Source: Azospirillum cavernae (GTDB lineage: Bacteria > Pseudomonadota > Alphaproteobacteria > Azospirillales > Azospirillaceae). Taken from it: a stretch of 64,000 nt of DNA. The position numbers and the translations under genes are program-made. The stretch covers positions 699,001 through 763,000 of the forward strand of contig NZ_QYUL01000001.1 in the NCBI RefSeq assembly GCF_003590795.1. Reading direction: 5' to 3'. Of this stretch, positions 17,599-28,924 are shown piece by piece. The notes below the pieces were generated by a model. The model saw only the letters and a list, made by a program, of their open reading frames with translations. It did no database searches and had not been told where the DNA came from. Position 1 is the first letter of the stretch; each line of letters opens with the position of its first letter.

Positions 17599-18333
17599 AT
17601 GGATGCCCTGCAAACCGCCCAAATGGTCGGCGCCGCCGCCGCCACCAAGGCTCCCGAGATCACGATCCTCGGCCTGTTCTGGCAGGCTGACGCGGTCGTC
17701 AAGATCGTCATGCTGATGCTCGTCGTCGCCTCGGTCTGGTGCTGGGCGATCATCATCGAAAAGCTGATGCGCATCCGCCGCCTGAACGCCCAGGCCGACG
17801 CCTTTGAAGAGGGCTTCTGGTCGGGCGGGTCGCTGGACACGCTCTATGACCGCATCGGCCAGAATCCGGGCGACCCGATGGCGGCGACCTTCGCCGCTGG
17901 GATGCGCGAATGGCGGCTGGCCGCCGACCGTGGCCTGTCCGGCACCATGAAAGGCTCGCTGCAACAGCGGGTCGAGCGGGTGATGGCCGTGACCATCGGG
18001 CGCGAGATGGCGCGGGCCGAACGCTACATGACCTTCCTGGCCTCGGTCGGTTCGACGGCCCCCTTCATCGGGCTGTTCGGCACGGTGTGGGGCATCATGA
18101 ACTCCTTCACCTCCATCGCCGGGTCGGGCAACACCAGCCTCGCCGTGGTGGCGCCGGGCATCGCCGAGGCGCTGTTCGCCACCGCCATGGGCCTGCTGGC
18201 CGCCATTCCCGCCGTGCTGTCCTACAACAAATTCTCCACCGACCTTGGCCGTTACGCCGACCGGCTGGACACCTTCTCGGGCGAGTTCGCGGCGATTTTG
18301 TCGCGCCACCTCGAGGAGCGGGGAGCCGCCTGA
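17599..18333 (+). CDS. tolQ: Tol-Pal system proton-channel subunit TolQ
   Basis: A 244-residue inner-membrane protein with three membrane segments: [19 protein letters not shown], and two near the C terminus, including [20 protein letters not shown], the conserved MotA/TolQ/ExbB signature. With TolR it converts proton-motive force into TolA motion for outer-membrane constriction during division. It starts five bases after ybgC. Confidence 0.97.
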   Translation: MDALQTAQMVGAAAATKAPEITILGLFWQADAVVKIVMLMLVVASVWCWAIIIEKLMRIRRLNAQADAFEEGFWSGGSLDTLYDRIGQNPGDPMAATFAAGMREWRLAADRGLSGTMKGSLQQRVERVMAVTIGREMARAERYMTFLASVGSTAPFIGLFGTVWGIMNSFTSIAGSGNTSLAVVAPGIAEALFATAMGLLAAIPAVLSYNKFSTDLGRYADRLDTFSGEFAAILSRHLEERGAA

Positions 18334-18336
18334 ACC

Positions 18337-18816
18337 ATGGCCGGACAACTCGCAGGCAAATCCCACGGGCGCGGCAAGCGCCGGGGCTATCGCGCGATGG
18401 CCGACATCAACATGACGCCGTTCATCGACGTCATGCTGGTGCTGCTGATCGTCTTCATGGTCGCCGCCCCGATGCTGACCGTCGGCGTGCCGGTCGATCT
18501 GCCCAAGACCAACGCCGCCCCGCTGGAGCAGCAAAAGGATCCGCTGTTCGTCACCGTGCAGACCGATGGACAGATCTTCGTCCAGGAATCGGCGGTGGAA
18601 CTGGGCAACATGGTGCCGCTGCTGATCGCCGTGACCAACAACAACCCCGAAGCCCGCATCCTGGTGCGCGGCGACCGGACGATCGCCTATGGCAAGATGC
18701 TGGAAGTGATGGGCACGATGAGCGCCGCCGGTTTCAAAAAGGTCGGTCTGGTGGCTGAGATGCCAAGCGGCCCCGCCGCGACCTCGGCGCGCGTCGGCGC
18801 TGCCCCGGTGCGTTGA
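18337..18816 (+). CDS. tolR: Tol-Pal system protein TolR
   Basis: A 159-residue ExbD/TolR protein. A short cytoplasmic, basic N terminus is followed by the membrane segment NMTPFIDVMLVLLIVFMVAA, whose aspartate (FIDVM) is the proton-relay residue, then a periplasmic domain with DPLFVTVQTDGQIF and VRGDRTIAYGKMLEVMG. It starts three bases after tolQ. Confidence 0.97.
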   Translation: MAGQLAGKSHGRGKRRGYRAMADINMTPFIDVMLVLLIVFMVAAPMLTVGVPVDLPKTNAAPLEQQKDPLFVTVQTDGQIFVQESAVELGNMVPLLIAVTNNNPEARILVRGDRTIAYGKMLEVMGTMSAAGFKKVGLVAEMPSGPAATSARVGAAPVR

Positions 18817-18831
18817 GGCGGGCGGATCTCC

Positions 18832-20136
18832 ATGCGCAAGCCCCTGATCGCCTCGGCTGTTCTGCACGTCGCGTTTGTCGCGTTGATGGTGCTCGGCATG
18901 CCGCCCAGCGATCGCAAGCTCGAAATCACCCCGTCGATCCCGATTGAGATCGTCGAGATGGGCGAGGTGACGCAGGCCGCCCGCGTTGAAAAGGGCGAGA
19001 CCAAGCCCGCCAACGCGGTTCCGCACCCGCCGGTGCCGGAAACCAAGCCGACGCCGCCCGCCCCGACGCCGCCCGACGAGCAGGACGAGCCGCCGCCCCC
19101 ACCGCCGCCGCCAACCCGCACGCCGGAGCCGCCGAAGGTCGCCCAGGTCCCGCCGCCGCCGCGCGAGCCGACCCCGCCGCCCAAACCGACGCCTCCGCCG
19201 CCGCCACCTCCCCCGGCGCCGCCGCCCCCACCTCCGCCGCCTCCCGCGCCGCCGCCTCCGCCGGAGCCGTCGCCCGTTCCCACGCCCAAGCCCCCGGAAC
19301 CCAAGCCGGAGCCGAAGCCGGAACCGCCGCGCCCGCCGGAACCGCCACGGCCTGAGCCGCCCAAACCGGAACCGCCGAAGCCGCCCGAGCCTCCCCGGCC
19401 GCCCGAGCCGCCGAAGCCGGAACCGAAAAAGCCGGAGCCGCCCAAGCCGGAGCCTAAGAAGGCTGAGCCTGCGCCCGCCAAACCGGAACCGGCCAAGCCC
19501 GAACCGGCGAAGCCCGCGCCCGCCAAACCGGCGGAACCGGCCAAACCGACGGAAACCGCCAAGGGCGATCCGAAAAAGACCGACGCCCCGGCCAAAACGG
19601 CGGAAAAGGCGGCGGCCAAGACGGATCCGCTGTCGGACCTGCTGTCGAACGTCGGCAAGCTGAAGCCGTCGGACAACCCGAAGGCCGACGGCAAGCCGTC
19701 CGCTTCGGCGTCGGCCAAGGCGGACAGCGCGGCCAAGCCCAGCCAGCAAACCGCCTCGGCGGCGCCCGCTGGCGCGACCAAGGCGGTGAACGGCCCCGAC
19801 AAGCCGTTCAAGCCGTCGGGCCGGGCGCTGGACGCCATCCGTGGCCAGCTCAGCAAGAACTGGAACTTCGATTCCGGCCGCAAGGACTCGAACTCGATGC
19901 AGATCGAGATTCACGTCGAGGTGGGCCGTGACCGTTCCGTCATCCAGGCCTACATCGACGAGAAGTACCGTTCGCGCTATATGACCGACGCGGCCTTCCG
20001 CGCGTCCGCCGACGCCGCCGTTCGCGCGGTCAAGCGCTCCAGCCCGCTGGAGCTGCTGACCAGCGAGTTCACGGCGGACAAATACGACCAGTGGCGTTAC
20101 ATCGTGTTCAATTTTGACCCGAGGGACATGTTCTGA
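18832..20136 (+). CDS. tolA: TolA with an extreme proline-rich periplasmic rod
   Basis: A 434-residue energy-coupling protein. One N-terminal membrane segment (about 5-22) anchors it. Residues about 62-255 are a low-complexity rod dominated by Pro, Lys, Glu and Ala, including runs of eight and nine consecutive prolines; classical TolA has a long helix here instead, so this one resembles TonB. The C-terminal domain (about 320-434, from [19 protein letters not shown]) is the TolA domain that contacts TolB and Pal. The polyproline codon runs should stall ribosomes and require EF-P. It follows tolR by 15 bases. Confidence 0.93.
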   Translation: MRKPLIASAVLHVAFVALMVLGMPPSDRKLEITPSIPIEIVEMGEVTQAARVEKGETKPANAVPHPPVPETKPTPPAPTPPDEQDEPPPPPPPPTRTPEPPKVAQVPPPPREPTPPPKPTPPPPPPPPAPPPPPPPPPAPPPPPEPSPVPTPKPPEPKPEPKPEPPRPPEPPRPEPPKPEPPKPPEPPRPPEPPKPEPKKPEPPKPEPKKAEPAPAKPEPAKPEPAKPAPAKPAEPAKPTETAKGDPKKTDAPAKTAEKAAAKTDPLSDLLSNVGKLKPSDNPKADGKPSASASAKADSAAKPSQQTASAAPAGATKAVNGPDKPFKPSGRALDAIRGQLSKNWNFDSGRKDSNSMQIEIHVEVGRDRSVIQAYIDEKYRSRYMTDAAFRASADAAVRAVKRSSPLELLTSEFTADKYDQWRYIVFNFDPRDMF

Positions 20137-20138
20137 CC

Positions 20139-21491
20139 ATGACGACGAAGACGAGGCTTCTGCTGAAGCTCGCTGGCTTGACCGGCGCGCTTCTCTTGTC
20201 CCTCGGCGTTGCCGCTCCGCAGGAGGCGCGCGCCGAGTTGCGCATCGACATCACGCGGGGCGTGGTCGAACCGCTGCCCATCGCCATCACCAGCTTCGCC
20301 GGGGCCGGTGGACGCGACGCCCAGACCGGGGCCGACATCGCCAAGGTGATTTCCGCCGATCTGGAACGGTCGGGCCTGTTCCGTCCGCTCGACCCGCGCG
20401 GCTTCCTGCAAACGCCCGAACAGCTTCGCGCCGGCGATCCGCGTTACCAGGATTGGAAGGCGTTGGGCGCGCAGGCGCTGGTCGCGGGCAACACCACCAC
20501 CGGGTCCGATGGCCGCATGAAGGTGGATTTCCGCCTGTGGGACATCGCGTCCAGCCAATACATGCACGGGCTGAGCTACACCGCGCCGGTCCAGGAATGG
20601 CGCCGCATCGCCCACATCGTCGCCGACGCCATTTACAAGCGTCTGACTGGCGAGGACGGCTATTTCGACACGCGCATCGTCTATGTGGCCGAATCCGGCC
20701 CGGCGAACGTGCGCAAGAAGCAGCTCGCCATCATGGATCAGGACAGCGAGAACCACCAGTTCCTGACCGACGGGCAATCTTTGGTCCTGACGCCGCGCTT
20801 CTCGCCGACGACTCAGGAAATCACCTACATGTCGTACTTCAACAAGAAGCCGCGCGTGTATCTGTTCAACATCGACACGGGTCGGCAAGAGGTGCTGGGC
20901 GATTTCCCCGGCATGACCTTCGCCCCGCGCTTCTCGCCCGACGGCAACCGCGTCATCATGAGCATGGCGCAGAACGGCAACACCGACATCTACACGCTGG
21001 ATCTGCGGACCCGCCGCCAGACCCAGTTGACCGACTCGCCGGGCATCGACACCGCGCCCAGCTATTCGCCGGACGGCCAGCGCATCGTCTTCGAGTCGGA
21101 CCGGGGCGGCAGCCAACAGCTTTATCTGATGGGCGCCGACGGGTCGGGCGTGAAGCGTTTGAGCTTTGGCGAGGGGCGTTACGGCACGCCGGTCTGGTCG
21201 CCGCGCGGCGATTTGATCGCATTCACGCGTCAGCGTGGTAGCAGCTTTGCAGTGGGCGTGATCCGCCCGGACGGTTCGGGCGAGCGAATCCTGAGCGAAG
21301 GCTACCATGTGGAAGGCCCCACCTGGGCGCCCAATGGCCGCGTCTTGATGTTTTTCAAAGACTTGCCGTCGGGTGACGGGCGTGGACGGAACGCCAAGCT
21401 TTATTCCATCGACATTACGGGGGCGAACGAGCGCCGTGTCAGCACGCCGTTGGACGCGTCCGATCCGGCGTGGTCGCCCTTGATTCCCTAA
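20139..21491 (+). CDS. tolB: Tol-Pal system periplasmic protein TolB
   Basis: A 450-residue protein with a Sec signal peptide (about 1-31, ending EARA). The N-terminal domain (to about 165) is followed by a six-bladed WD-like propeller with repeating FSPDG, YSPDG and WSPRG motifs, the face that binds Pal. It starts two bases after tolA. Length is normal for the family. Confidence 0.97.
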   Translation: MTTKTRLLLKLAGLTGALLLSLGVAAPQEARAELRIDITRGVVEPLPIAITSFAGAGGRDAQTGADIAKVISADLERSGLFRPLDPRGFLQTPEQLRAGDPRYQDWKALGAQALVAGNTTTGSDGRMKVDFRLWDIASSQYMHGLSYTAPVQEWRRIAHIVADAIYKRLTGEDGYFDTRIVYVAESGPANVRKKQLAIMDQDSENHQFLTDGQSLVLTPRFSPTTQEITYMSYFNKKPRVYLFNIDTGRQEVLGDFPGMTFAPRFSPDGNRVIMSMAQNGNTDIYTLDLRTRRQTQLTDSPGIDTAPSYSPDGQRIVFESDRGGSQQLYLMGADGSGVKRLSFGEGRYGTPVWSPRGDLIAFTRQRGSSFAVGVIRPDGSGERILSEGYHVEGPTWAPNGRVLMFFKDLPSGDGRGRNAKLYSIDITGANERRVSTPLDASDPAWSPLIP

Positions 21492-21641
21492 TCAACTGCT
21501 CCTATTTTGCGGCAGCGCGAAGACAACGCTTGCAGGCGGTGGTCGGACGTCGGTTTTCCGTCGGGGTTGGCGGAAAAGAGCGGTCTTCGCAATGCTGATC
21601 CGACCATCCGAACAGACGTTGTTTCTAAGGGGTCCCTGAAC

Positions 21642-22106
21642 ATGCGCATGAAATTCCTGGCTTTGGCCGCCGTCGCCCTGCTCGCCGCTTGCGAAACCGC
21701 TCCGAAGGACGCCAACACCGGCGCCGCCACCGGCACGAACGCGATCCGTCCCGGCTCGCAGGAAGACCTGGCCGTCAATGTTGGCGACCGTGTTTTCTTC
21801 GGTCTGGACCGCTATGACCTGTCGCCGGAAGCCCGCGCCACCCTGGACCGTCAGTCCAAGTGGATGCAGACCTATGGTTCGGTCACTGTGACCGTCGAAG
21901 GCCATGCCGACGAGCGCGGCACCCGCGAGTACAACCTGGCGCTCGGCGAGCGTCGCGCCAACTCGGTGAAGAACTACCTGGCCGCCAAGGGCGTCCCGGC
22001 CAACCGCGTCAAGGTCGTGTCCTACGGCAAGGAAAAGCCGGCCGTCGTCGGTTCGACCGAAGCCGCCTGGTCGCAGAACCGCCGTGGCGTGACCGTCGTC
22101 GACTAA
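21642..22106 (+). CDS. pal: Peptidoglycan-associated lipoprotein Pal
   Basis: A 154-residue outer-membrane lipoprotein. Signal peptide MRMKFLALAAVALLAAC ends with a lipobox (LLAAC). The C-terminal OmpA-like domain has VTVEGHADERGTREYNLALG and RRANSVKNYL, the diaminopimelate-binding motif. Start at ATG 21642 is set by AAGGGG nine bases upstream. A 150-base gap separates it from tolB, and a strong terminator follows, so pal ends the first tol transcript. Confidence 0.96.
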   Translation: MRMKFLALAAVALLAACETAPKDANTGAATGTNAIRPGSQEDLAVNVGDRVFFGLDRYDLSPEARATLDRQSKWMQTYGSVTVTVEGHADERGTREYNLALGERRANSVKNYLAAKGVPANRVKVVSYGKEKPAVVGSTEAAWSQNRRGVTVVD

Positions 22107-22136
22107 GGTCGGCACGGAACCGTTCGGGTTCAAAAG

Positions 22137-22172
22137 AACGCCGCGCCGGGGAAACCGGGCGCGGCGTTTTTT
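22137..22172 (+). terminator. Intrinsic terminator after pal
   Basis: Stem AACGCCGCGCC / GGCGCGGCGTT followed by TTTT. Strong canonical plus-strand terminator. Confidence 0.93.
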
Positions 22173-22331
22173 ATGCCCGGTCTCGGGGCCGCTGCGGCGG
22201 TCTTTGGCTGTGTCGGGTGATCGGGGCGGGTGCGCTCGGCGCTCTCTTCTGCTAAACAGCGGTCATCACTTTGCCTTTTTGACTTGGCACCGTCACAACG
22301 GGATCCTCAAGCCCGGACAGGAAGATTGCGC

Positions 22332-23186
22332 ATGACCAAAGCCTCCTCCGTCGCCGCTCTGCTGTTGAGCGGTCTGCTGTGCGGGACCTCCGCCCTTGCT
22401 CAAACGGCGTCCCAGATCGACCGTGTTCAGCGGTTGGAGGGGCAGGTCGCCGCGCTTGGCGGGACTGTGCAGGTGGCTCAGGATTCGTCGCTCGCCGCCG
22501 ATTTCGAGGTGCGGCTCCAGCGGTTGGAGCGCGACGTGTCGGTGATGACCGGGCGCTATGAGGAGACCACCTATCAGATTTCGCAAATGCGCGAACGTCT
22601 GGAAAAGATGAACGCCGACATTGATTTCCGCCTGAAGGACGTGGAGTCCAAGGGCGGCGGGGCGATGGGCGGCAACGCCATGGGCGACGGCGCGTTGGGG
22701 CCGTCGAAGGCGGCCAAGGGAGCGGACAAGCCGCAAGAACGCGCGCCGGAGAAGGCCCCGGAAAAACCGTCCGCCGTTGCGGCGTTGCCCGCCAACGCCA
22801 CGCCGGAAAAGCAGTATGAGCGCGCTTTTGAACTGTTGCGCCAGGCGGACTATGACAAGGCGGAAAAGGCGTTGCAGGAGTTCATCACCAAGAACAAGAC
22901 CCACGCCTACGCCAGCAACGCGCAATATTGGCTGGGCGAAAGCTATTACGTCCGCAACAAGTTCCCCGAAGCGGCGCAGGCCTTCGCCGAAAACCTGTCG
23001 AAATACCCGAAGAATCCCAAGGCGCCGGACAGCCTGCTGAAACTTGGCATGACCTTGCAGCAGTTGAACAAAAAGTCGGACGCCTGCACCGCCTTCAACC
23101 AGTTGATGACCAAATTTCCCGAAGCCTCGGCCAGCGTGAAGCGGCGCGCCGACACGGAGCGCAAGCGCATCAATTGCCCGACCTGA
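22332..23186 (+). CDS. cpoB: Tol-Pal accessory protein CpoB (YbgF)
   Basis: A 284-residue periplasmic protein. Signal peptide (about 1-23, ending SALA), a coiled-coil trimerisation region (about 28-110), an Ala/Pro/Lys linker, and a TPR domain (about 160-284) with QYERAFELLRQADYDKAEKA and NAQYWLGESYYVRNKFPEAA. CpoB links peptidoglycan synthesis to Tol-driven constriction. Start ATG 22332 has AGGA about ten bases upstream. It lies after the pal terminator and so needs its own promoter; tilS overlaps its end. Confidence 0.93.
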   Translation: MTKASSVAALLLSGLLCGTSALAQTASQIDRVQRLEGQVAALGGTVQVAQDSSLAADFEVRLQRLERDVSVMTGRYEETTYQISQMRERLEKMNADIDFRLKDVESKGGGAMGGNAMGDGALGPSKAAKGADKPQERAPEKAPEKPSAVAALPANATPEKQYERAFELLRQADYDKAEKALQEFITKNKTHAYASNAQYWLGESYYVRNKFPEAAQAFAENLSKYPKNPKAPDSLLKLGMTLQQLNKKSDACTAFNQLMTKFPEASASVKRRADTERKRINCPT

Positions 23187-24535
23187 CGACCCGCCCGCCA
23201 GCGGCGGCGGCTCCGGTTTCCGACGCGGAGTTCGCCCGGTTGATGGCGCGTCTGGGTGGTTTTGAGTCCGCCCCCCGGCTGGCGGTCGGCGTTTCGGGCG
23301 GCGGCGACAGTCTGGCCCTGACCCTGCTTCTGCATCGCTGGGCGACGGAGCGGGGCGGGGCGCTGTTGGCGCTGACGGTCGATCACGCCTTGCGCCCGGA
23401 ATCGGCGGCGGAAGCCGCCGGGGTCGCGCAGACGATGGCGCGGATCGGCGTTCCCCACCGCGTCTTGCGCTGGGAGGGGGAGAAGCCCCACGCCGGTCTT
23501 CAGGCGGCGGCGCGCGAAGCCCGGCATCGCTTGCTGATCGCCGCCTGCGTTGAGGCGGGCGTCCTTCATTTGGCGCTGGCCCACAATCAAGAGGATCAAG
23601 CGGAAACCCTTCTGCTGCGCCTGTCGCGCGGATCCGGGGTGGATGGGCTGGCCGGGATGGCGCCGAGTCGTTCCGCCGGACCCATCCGGTTGATCCGCCC
23701 CTGTCTGGATCTGCCGCATGAACGGTTGCTGGCGACCTGCCGGGCGGCGGGGCTGGACTGGGTCGAGGATCCCTCCAACCAAAACCCGCGCTTCGCCCGC
23801 GCCCGATTGCGCGCGGTTGGGGCTTTGTTGGCCGACGAGGGGCTGACCGCCGAGCGGTTGGCCGAAACCGCCCGCCGCGCCGCCCGCGCCCGCGCCGCGC
23901 TGGACCGCGCCACGGCGGACCTGCTGGCCGTGGCGGCGTCGCTGCGTCCCGAAGGCTGGATCCGCCTGGACCCGGCGCCGGTGATGGACGCCCCGGAGGA
24001 AATCGCGCTGCGGGCGTTGACCCGCTGTCTGACCGTGGTTGGCGGCGGGGCGCGCCCGATCCGCGACGCGGCGGTGGAACGGCTGTATGGCGAGCTGCGG
24101 ACGGGGCTGGAGCGGGGGCGAACGCTGGCGGGGTGTCGGGCGCTGCGCCGCCGGGGCGCCGTCCTGATCGCGCGGGAGGCCGAGGCCGCCACGGATCGTC
24201 GCGTCGTCGCGCCGGGGGAGTGCGTGTGGTGGGACCGCCGCTTCACCGTCGCGCCGTCCGCCGCTCGACGCTCGCCCGTGGAGGTGGCGCGTTTGGGCGT
24301 TTCCGGCTGGTCGCGCGTGGTCGCGGAAAAACCCGAGTTGCGGCGGCTCGATCTGCATGCGACGGTGCGGGAGACACTGCCAGGTCTGTGGTCGGATGGG
24401 CGGCTGCTGGCGGTTCCGACGCTGGGATTTGCCGGGGATGACCAACCGATGACCGACCATGTGCGCTTTTCTCCGGCCTTGCCGTTGGCAGGGCCAGCTT
24501 TTCCGGTTGTTTTGGCAAGCGGCGGCATTATTTAA
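23174..24535 (+). CDS. tilS: tRNA(Ile)-lysidine synthase
   Basis: TilS modifies C34 of the CAU-anticodon tRNA-Ile to lysidine. The ATP-pyrophosphatase P-loop SGGGDSLALTL is close to the N terminus; NQEDQAETLLLRLSRGSGVDGLAGM and the DPSNQNPRFARARLR motif follow. The start is uncertain: no ATG precedes the conserved EFARLMARLGGFE segment, so I chose TTG 23174, overlapping the end of cpoB; ATG 23243 would cut into conserved sequence. With TTG the product is 453 residues, normal for the family. Confidence 0.88.
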   Translation: MPDLTTRPPAAAAPVSDAEFARLMARLGGFESAPRLAVGVSGGGDSLALTLLLHRWATERGGALLALTVDHALRPESAAEAAGVAQTMARIGVPHRVLRWEGEKPHAGLQAAAREARHRLLIAACVEAGVLHLALAHNQEDQAETLLLRLSRGSGVDGLAGMAPSRSAGPIRLIRPCLDLPHERLLATCRAAGLDWVEDPSNQNPRFARARLRAVGALLADEGLTAERLAETARRAARARAALDRATADLLAVAASLRPEGWIRLDPAPVMDAPEEIALRALTRCLTVVGGGARPIRDAAVERLYGELRTGLERGRTLAGCRALRRRGAVLIAREAEAATDRRVVAPGECVWWDRRFTVAPSAARRSPVEVARLGVSGWSRVVAEKPELRRLDLHATVRETLPGLWSDGRLLAVPTLGFAGDDQPMTDHVRFSPALPLAGPAFPVVLASGGII

Positions 24536-24616
24536 TCTGGGAACGTGCCCGTGGAGACCGGGGTGCGGCCTTGTCGGCGCACCGCACGGCGATGGGTTCG
24601 CAGAAAGGCGTGTGAC

Positions 24617-26551
<1,935 letters not shown>

Positions 26552-26567
26552 TCGCCGCTCAGGCTTG

Positions 26568-26655
26568 CCGGAGGCGTTTCGCCTCCGGTGGGCTTGGCGG
26601 GTGAGGGTTCGCGCACAAAAAAGCCGACGCATTCCTGGGGATGCGTCGGCTTTTT
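26568..26655. terminator. Hairpin plus bidirectional terminator between ftsH and the unknown 26.7-kb gene
   Basis: First a perfect hairpin CCGGAGGCG-TTT-CGCCTCCGG (26568-26588), then a canonical two-way terminator with stem AAAAAGCCGACGCAT (26619-26633) / ATGCGTCGGCTTTTT (26641-26655). It serves ftsH (plus) and the convergent minus-strand gene. Confidence 0.93.
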
Positions 26656-26679
26656 CTTTGATGGCGTTCTGGAAGAGGC

Positions 26680-27855
26680 TTAGAAAGACCCCTTCTGCTC
26701 GCGCCGACGGTCCAGCGCGATGTCGAACTGACGTAGCAGCTTTTGGGTGCCTTCAAAATACAGCTTGCGCGAGGGCGTGTTCTTCATGCAGCGGGCGTCA
26801 AGATGGGACACGCTGGTCAGCGCCGACACGCAATAGCCGAGCAGCCAATAGCGCGACCGGATGGTGCGCAGATACTCGCGGAATGGTTCGGGCTTTCCGG
26901 CCATGAACGAGCTGAAGGCCGTTTCGTAATCGGCCAGAATGCCCCGAATGTCCATCAAGGTGGTGTCCAGCAGCTTGCCCACCTTTTCGATGTGCATCAG
27001 CAACTGGGTCTCATAGGGTTTGTGCATGCGGATGTCGACCGGCACGCAATCCTTGGATTTCAGCCAGTTCAGGATCACACGCGCGCGCGGGGCGATGCGG
27101 CGCAACTGGTATTCGTAGAAGGTGGTTCCCTTCCAGGCGCTGAAAATCGTGTCGGCTTCGCTGCGTTCGATGCCGAAGGCGGACACGAACAGCCCGGCCT
27201 CTTCCAGGTTGGGGTTCCAGATGGCTTCCAGGAAGCGCTCGATGCTCTGGGCGTTGCCGCCGCCGCCGCTGCCACCCAACGCCTTGCGGACGATGGGTTC
27301 GATGCGGGCGCGGATGAGGCGGCGAAGCTGGTGGTCTTCCTCGTTGCTGATGAGCCAATGGCGGGGATCGACGTTGACCTTTTCCGCCTCAAAACAGGTT
27401 TTCAGCAGGAAGGCGTCGAGCGACGGGACTTCGTCGATCATCGACAGCATTTTCATGTCGCCGATGATGCCATTTTCCCCCGGGCCGTTCTTGATGCCGA
27501 ACTGTTCTTCCAGCAACAGCGCGCTGTTGTGGCCGCGCAGATAAACGGCGACCCCGCCGGATTCCGGCGACTTTGCGTTGTGCGGCACATAGATGCCGGT
27601 TTCGACCGGCCGTCCGCCACCCTCGGCTATGTCGTCATCATCCCCCGAGATCGGGCCGCCGCCGCCGTCGTCAAGGCCGTTGAAGCTGGGGTATTTGAAC
27701 AAAATCGAGCTGTTCAGCCCCTGCGCCTTGAACATTCTCTGCTCTTCGGGGATGTCGCGCGTGATCGCGATGAGATTCATCGACACGCTGGAGCCGCCGT
27801 AGAGAATCTGTTCCAGAATCGGGGAGACCGAATCCATAGTCTTGCGAGCGCGCAT
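26680..27855 (-). CDS. Conserved-looking protein of unknown function, 391 residues
   Basis: I do not recognise a family. The soluble protein has no signal peptide or membrane segment. Residues about 65-80 form a Gly/Asp linker (LDDGGGGPISGDDDDIAEGG), another Gly-rich loop (GGSGGGG) lies near 195, and the C-terminal 180 residues are mainly helical, ending in a basic tail (ALDRRREQKGSF). Codon use matches the surrounding genes, so it looks native. ATG 27855 was chosen; an adjacent TTG is less likely, and MDSVSPIL seven codons further in is an alternative. It is a single-gene unit between the ftsH terminator and fabI. Confidence 0.75.
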   Translation of the reverse strand: MRARKTMDSVSPILEQILYGGSSVSMNLIAITRDIPEEQRMFKAQGLNSSILFKYPSFNGLDDGGGGPISGDDDDIAEGGGRPVETGIYVPHNAKSPESGGVAVYLRGHNSALLLEEQFGIKNGPGENGIIGDMKMLSMIDEVPSLDAFLLKTCFEAEKVNVDPRHWLISNEEDHQLRRLIRARIEPIVRKALGGSGGGGNAQSIERFLEAIWNPNLEEAGLFVSAFGIERSEADTIFSAWKGTTFYEYQLRRIAPRARVILNWLKSKDCVPVDIRMHKPYETQLLMHIEKVGKLLDTTLMDIRGILADYETAFSSFMAGKPEPFREYLRTIRSRYWLLGYCVSALTSVSHLDARCMKNTPSRKLYFEGTQKLLRQFDIALDRRREQKGSF

Positions 27856-27969
27856 CAAAATTACCCGATCTCAGGAATTATGGGCAGAGCATAGACGGCA
27901 TGGGCACAAACGGAAAGGGGGATCGGCTGAGCGATCCCCCTTTGCAATCTATGGATGTATTGTTGAACG

Positions 27970-28818
27970 TTAGCCCGCTTTCGGCGCGCCGCCCAGCGAG
28001 TTCAGAAGCTGGGCCACCCCGGCGGCCTCATCCACCGCAACCATGCCAACGGTGTGATAGCCGCTGTCGACATGCATCACCTCGCCGGTGACGCCGCTGC
28101 CCAGATCGGACAGCAGGAACAGGCCGGCGCCGCCGACCTCCTGGATGGTGACGTTGCGCTTCAGCGGGGCGTTCAGCTCGTTCCACTTCAGGATGTAGCG
28201 GAAATCGCCGATGCCGCTGGCGGCCAGCGTCTTGATCGGACCGGCGGAAATGGCGTTGACACGGATGTTCCGGCCCCCCAGATCGACGGCGAGGTAACGC
28301 ACGCTGGCTTCCAAGGCCGCCTTGGCGACGCCCATGACGTTGTAGTGCGGCATGACGCGCTCAGCCCCATAGTAGGATAGGGTGATCATGCTGCCGCCGT
28401 CGGTCATCAACGGCACGGCGCGTTGCGCCACGGCGGTGAAGGAGTAGCAGGAGATGTCCATGGTGCGGAGGAAGTTGCTCCGCGTGGTGTCGAGATACAG
28501 GCCGTCCAACTCGTTCTTGTCGGAAAACGCGATCGCATGAACCACGAAATCCAGCTTGCCCCATTCCGCTTCGATGGCGGCGAACGTCGCGTCGATGCTG
28601 GCCTCGTCGGTCACGTCGCAGGGCAGAACAAGGCGCGCGCCGACCTGATCGGCCAGCGGCTTCACCCGCTTCAACAGGGCGTCGCCCTGATAGGTGAAGG
28701 CCAACTCCGCCCCGTGCTGGGCCAGGGTGGACGCAATCCCCCAGGCGATCGAGCGGTCGTTCGCCACGCCCATAATCAGGCCACGCTTGCCAGCCATGAG
28801 CGGCATCGGATTGGACAT
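27970..28818 (-). CDS. fabI: Enoyl-[acyl-carrier-protein] reductase (NADH)
   Basis: A 282-residue short-chain dehydrogenase-type enzyme finishing each fatty-acid elongation cycle. Cofactor motif GVANDRSIAWGIA near the N terminus, and the catalytic pair in YNVMGVAK (Tyr-x6-Lys), are typical of FabI. Start at ATG 28818 is set by GAGG five bases upstream. It is divergent from the YihY-type gene, about 100 bases apart. Confidence 0.95.
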   Translation of the reverse strand: MSNPMPLMAGKRGLIMGVANDRSIAWGIASTLAQHGAELAFTYQGDALLKRVKPLADQVGARLVLPCDVTDEASIDATFAAIEAEWGKLDFVVHAIAFSDKNELDGLYLDTTRSNFLRTMDISCYSFTAVAQRAVPLMTDGGSMITLSYYGAERVMPHYNVMGVAKAALEASVRYLAVDLGGRNIRVNAISAGPIKTLAASGIGDFRYILKWNELNAPLKRNVTIQEVGGAGLFLLSDLGSGVTGEVMHVDSGYHTVGMVAVDEAAGVAQLLNSLGGAPKAG

Positions 28819-28924
28819 TGGTACCTCGTGAACTGGGCTATTGCCGCGAAAAGTGGGGCGCATCCTACACGAAAGCGTCGGCCGGTCAAACCGACGCCGC
28901 AGAATCCGGGGCAGGAGATTCACC

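Noticed and set aside
17548-19914. Long minus-strand Arg/Gly-rich frame opposite the tol genes
   Set aside because: Complement of tolA's proline codons and of tolQ/tolR; no independent support.
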